From Igneacidithiobacillus copahuensis (GTDB taxonomy: Bacteria > Pseudomonadota > Gammaproteobacteria > Acidithiobacillales > Acidithiobacillaceae): a stretch of 64,000 nt of DNA. The notes under the pieces were generated by a model. The model searched no databases. It saw nothing but the letters and a program-made list of their open reading frames with translations, and was not told the DNA's origin. Shown here piece by piece: positions 61,029 to 64,000 of this stretch (its first letter is position 1; each line of letters opens with the position of its first letter). The stretch lies in assembly GCF_018854015.1 (NCBI RefSeq), contig NZ_JAAXYO010000154.1:1-64000 (forward strand). Direction: 5' to 3'. The position numbers and the translations under genes are program-made.

Positions 61029-64000
61029 ATGCTCGCAAACGAAACACAGTTGCACGGAATTCACCAGTGGGATGTGTTGTCTCAGCAGGTGGTAGACGAA
61101 GCCGATGAAGATTCCGAGACGGGCGTTCGGCAGGTGGTCAAGTCGATTTCTGAGCATCGGCAGGCCATCGTTACGGAAGGTGGCGGTCTGGCCTCTTATT
61201 TCTGGCTGGATGGCAGTAAATCCCTGATTGATCAGGATGGATTGTTCCGGGTGGCCCATGAGATCGCGCAGATGATGGGGACCATGTTCGACCGTCCCGG
61301 TATCATTCTGACGATGCGCTATTTTCGGGACATTACCCGTGCGAAAAAGCAGTTCAACAAAAATCTGGAAGCTCTGACGGAGAAAGTCGAGCGCCTGGGA
61401 TTCAAGCCGGAAATGGCGGACTTCCTCATGCACCGATCCCGTCTGGCGCAATTTTATGTGCCCCAGGGGGCTTTGCTCTGCGTGGAATCGACGCTGGCCA
61501 GTCTGGACAAGGATGTGGTCAAAAATGGTGTTGCGGAAAACGCAAAAAAGATCAAAAAGAGCAATATTCCCCTATGGGCTTTGAAACAGGGGCAAAATCC
61601 GTTTCGACTGATCAATGACATGGACATGAAGCATCGTTCCGTGATCGCCAGTTTCGAGGCGATGTTTCGGCATCCGGTCATCAATCTGTCGGCCATTCCG
61701 CTGGATGTGGATGATGTCGTCACGATTCTGCGCAATCAGATCGGCACGGATGCGGTATACGATCTGCGCAATCCGGTAAAAGTGCCTACCGACCCCAGTC
61801 CGCGTGTGGTGCGTGGACAGTTGCTGGTATCGCCATCGCGGGTTGCCGAATCGGTATTGCCGGAGGATATGGAAAATCTGCGTGGCGGCGTGGTACGTTC
61901 GGGGAGCGGCTACTTCGTGCCAATGGTAGTCAGCCTGGGGGTTACGCGCCCGGATGATGCGACGATGGCGAATCTCCTGCACGACCTGCGTACCGATCTT
62001 CCTCTCAGCATGACCGTTCAGATCAAAAGCGCCGGATTGTCTCTGGCGCGCAGCAAAAGGTTCACGGCGACGATGGTGAAATTCACCAACAAGACGGCCA
62101 ATGATCTGATTCAGAAGTCCTGCATGGAACTGGAAAATGCTCATCTGGACGATAATGATCCGGTCGTATCCATGCAGATGATATTCGAGACATGGGCATG
62201 GCAGGATGAGAAGGACGGATCGATGGACCTGGCCATGCGTCGGTCGAAGAATCTGGAAAGTCTATTGCGCACCAATTGGGGCGTGACATTGCAGCGTCGT
62301 CCAATCGATCCGATGCTGGCGCACATGGCCTCGATTCCCGGATTGATGGCGAAGAATCATGCGCCCATTCTGCCGGTAAACCTGTCCGATGCCCTGCGTT
62401 TGTGGCCTCTGGGCATAGCCACGTCTCCCTGGTCGGCAGCCGATCCCGCCCGTGCGACCTTCAACATGCGGTCGATCCAGAGGAAGAATATGCCGGTGCA
62501 GTTGGGCGATTCGACGGTGCAAAACTCTTTCATCGGCATCATCTTCGGGTTGTCCGGATATGGCAAATCGGTGAAGGTTGCCAACCAGATTCTGTCACTC
62601 ATCCTGTCCCAGAATGACCGCTTGCCCTATCTGGCACTGATCGACGTCGGTTACGGCGGTCTGGCGGTCATCGAAATGCTGCGCTATTTCCTGAAAGACC
62701 CGGATCTTGCGGTGGGCTTTGATCTGCACACCAGAGGCATGATCATCAATCCCTTTGACACGCCTTTGGGGTATCGGAACCCATTGGGTTCCCACAAGGC
62801 TTTTTTGGTGAATCTGATTACCATGATCGTGCGCAGTCCTGGGACGCACGAGGAAGATTTCGTTGACCAGGTTGCCATTCAGTTGGTGGATGCCGTCTAT
62901 CGTTTGCGTGGGGATGATGCGCATGGACGGGCGCACCGATATGTGGTGGGCAAGAACGCCGAAGTGGATGCTGCCGTGGAGGAATACGGCATACCGGTAG
63001 ACAACATCACAAAGTGGTGGGACATCGTTGATGCGCTTTTTGACCACAAAGATGATGATGTGGCAATGGTGGCGCAACGATATGCCGTGCCGACGCTATC
63101 GGACCTGATCGAGGTTTGCAACAGCGATCCGGTCATCACGAGCCAGTTCGGGGACATTAAGCATCCCAAGCTGGGGATTTCGATTCTCAAACTGATCGCC
63201 CTGTCGGTCACGCAAGCCGTGGACCGCTGGCCCATGTTGTCGGGAGCCAGTGATTTCAGCCTGGGGAAAGCCCGGCTGATGGCCGTCAATCTGGAGCATG
63301 TAGCCAAGGATCGCTCGGAATCCGGACTGCGACAGGCGGGCATCATGTATCTCATGGCGCGTTTCCTGTTGACGCGGGATTTCCTGTTTCACCCGCTAGA
63401 TGCGCAATCCGCTCCTGAACTCTATCGGCGCTACCATGAACTACGGGCCGAGCATCTGTTCACGACTCCCAAGATGGGCGTCTATGATGAGTTGCACAAC
63501 ACCAATGGGTTGCCGGCCATCACCAATCAGATCGAGAAGGATGCCCGTGAGTGGCGAAAGAATCTGGGTATCCTGTTGCTGGCCTCGCAGATGCCCCAGG
63601 ATTTCAGCGATGTGCTCGTCAACATTGCCACCAGCATTTACATCCTGACCAATCCTTACGGAGAAGGGGATAAAACCCTGACGGACAAATTCCCGATTTC
63701 CAGTGCCGAGGCGGACATGATCCGACATTATTGCGTCGGTGCTGGAGAGGGTGGATCGGCGGCATTTTGCATCTGGCGCACCAAGAGCGGGGGGGAGTAC
63801 AAGCAGATCGCCTATGTCATGGCTCCTCCTGCGGAATTGTGGGCCTACACCACGACACCGAAGGACCGCCAATTACGCCTCTTTCTTACGGAAAAACTGG
63901 GTTACGTCGAAAGCCTCGATGTGCTTTCTCAACGCTACCCCGGCGGATCGTGCATGAAAGACCTGTCCAGGCGTAAAGGGGTCGTGAAACAGAAAGACAT
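61029..64000 (+). CDS. dotO: T4SS ATPase DotO/IcmB-like (TraU class), truncated by window end
   Basis: A frame open from ATG 61029 to the window edge: about 990 residues, close to the full family length (about 1010). Walker A GLSGYGKS lies at residues 507-514. Upstream is the long N-terminal region typical of DotO/TraU, with MLANETQLHG start and DRPGIILTMRYF near 90. After Walker A come LALIDVGYGGLAVIEML and, near 820, MGVYDELHN as a candidate Walker B, then LLLASQMPQDF. VirB4-like ATPases of this type power T4SS assembly. GGGGAAAATC gives the ribosome site. Confidence 0.85.
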   Translation, partial: MLANETQLHGIHQWDVLSQQVVDEADEDSETGVRQVVKSISEHRQAIVTEGGGLASYFWLDGSKSLIDQDGLFRVAHEIAQMMGTMFDRPGIILTMRYFRDITRAKKQFNKNLEALTEKVERLGFKPEMADFLMHRSRLAQFYVPQGALLCVESTLASLDKDVVKNGVAENAKKIKKSNIPLWALKQGQNPFRLINDMDMKHRSVIASFEAMFRHPVINLSAIPLDVDDVVTILRNQIGTDAVYDLRNPVKVPTDPSPRVVRGQLLVSPSRVAESVLPEDMENLRGGVVRSGSGYFVPMVVSLGVTRPDDATMANLLHDLRTDLPLSMTVQIKSAGLSLARSKRFTATMVKFTNKTANDLIQKSCMELENAHLDDNDPVVSMQMIFETWAWQDEKDGSMDLAMRRSKNLESLLRTNWGVTLQRRPIDPMLAHMASIPGLMAKNHAPILPVNLSDALRLWPLGIATSPWSAADPARATFNMRSIQRKNMPVQLGDSTVQNSFIGIIFGLSGYGKSVKVANQILSLILSQNDRLPYLALIDVGYGGLAVIEMLRYFLKDPDLAVGFDLHTRGMIINPFDTPLGYRNPLGSHKAFLVNLITMIVRSPGTHEEDFVDQVAIQLVDAVYRLRGDDAHGRAHRYVVGKNAEVDAAVEEYGIPVDNITKWWDIVDALFDHKDDDVAMVAQRYAVPTLSDLIEVCNSDPVITSQFGDIKHPKLGISILKLIALSVTQAVDRWPMLSGASDFSLGKARLMAVNLEHVAKDRSESGLRQAGIMYLMARFLLTRDFLFHPLDAQSAPELYRRYHELRAEHLFTTPKMGVYDELHNTNGLPAITNQIEKDAREWRKNLGILLLASQMPQDFSDVLVNIATSIYILTNPYGEGDKTLTDKFPISSAEADMIRHYCVGAGEGGSAAFCIWRTKSGGEYKQIAYVMAPPAELWAYTTTPKDRQLRLFLTEKLGYVESLDVLSQRYPGGSCMKDLSRRKGVVKQKD

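Overview
The window reads as a chromosomal segment of an acidophilic, chemolithotrophic-type proteobacterium, most likely Acidithiobacillus or a close relative. This is inferred from gene content and order (metX-metW, nrdAB, tldD, ftsH-folP-glmM-tpiA-secG-tRNA-Leu, a full 14-gene nuo operon followed by a DUF2818 gene, then thrS-infC-rpmI-rplT-pheST-ihfA-merR). No 16S gene or other decisive marker is present.

Positions 1-36064 are core chromosome. The left edge carries what looks like the end of an IS21-type insertion sequence that cuts an SspA/glutathione-S-transferase-like gene. After it come methionine biosynthesis genes (metW, metX), tRNA-His, a class I ribonucleotide reductase (nrdA, nrdB) with NrdR-type operators, tldD, and the ftsH-folP-glmM-tpiA-secG cluster. 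The NADH:quinone oxidoreductase operon nuoA-N (14111-28278) is complete. Next are tRNA-Val and the translation block thrS-infC-rpmI-rplT-pheS-pheT-ihfA-merR. infC appears to start at AUC, an unusual start codon typical of autoregulated IF3.

Positions 36065 to the right edge are a mobile island inserted at the 3' end of tRNA-Pro(GGG). It starts with a tyrosine integrase and a small DNA-binding protein. A leftward operon follows: primase/helicase giant protein, DsbC-like thiol protein, DotI/IcmL, DotH/IcmK, DotG/IcmE, sigma-70-like protein, D12 adenine methylase. In the middle sit two lambda-like switches in tandem, each with a Cro/YdaS-like protein diverging from an S24-type repressor. A rightward operon follows: small unknown proteins, a HAD nucleotidase-like protein, a Sak4-like ATPase, a DUF669 ssDNA-binding-like protein, UvrD-like and SF2 helicases, then TraQ-like, IcmD/DotP-like and DotO/IcmB T4SS proteins. 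The transfer genes point to an MPF-I (Dot/Icm, IncI-like) integrative and conjugative element. Its relaxase, coupling protein and distal attachment site are not in the window.

The most unusual signals are in the island. At least six genes carry in-frame tandem 15- or 18-bp G/C-palindromic repeats. The same repeat occurs in opposite orientation, and so encodes different peptides, in two genes of the same strand. A separate motif containing TTGCGGCACCA recurs in front of several island genes. Two promoters have the same TTGACA-16-TATACT layout with a 17-bp palindromic operator in the spacer. No stretch longer than about 300 bases lacks a gene.
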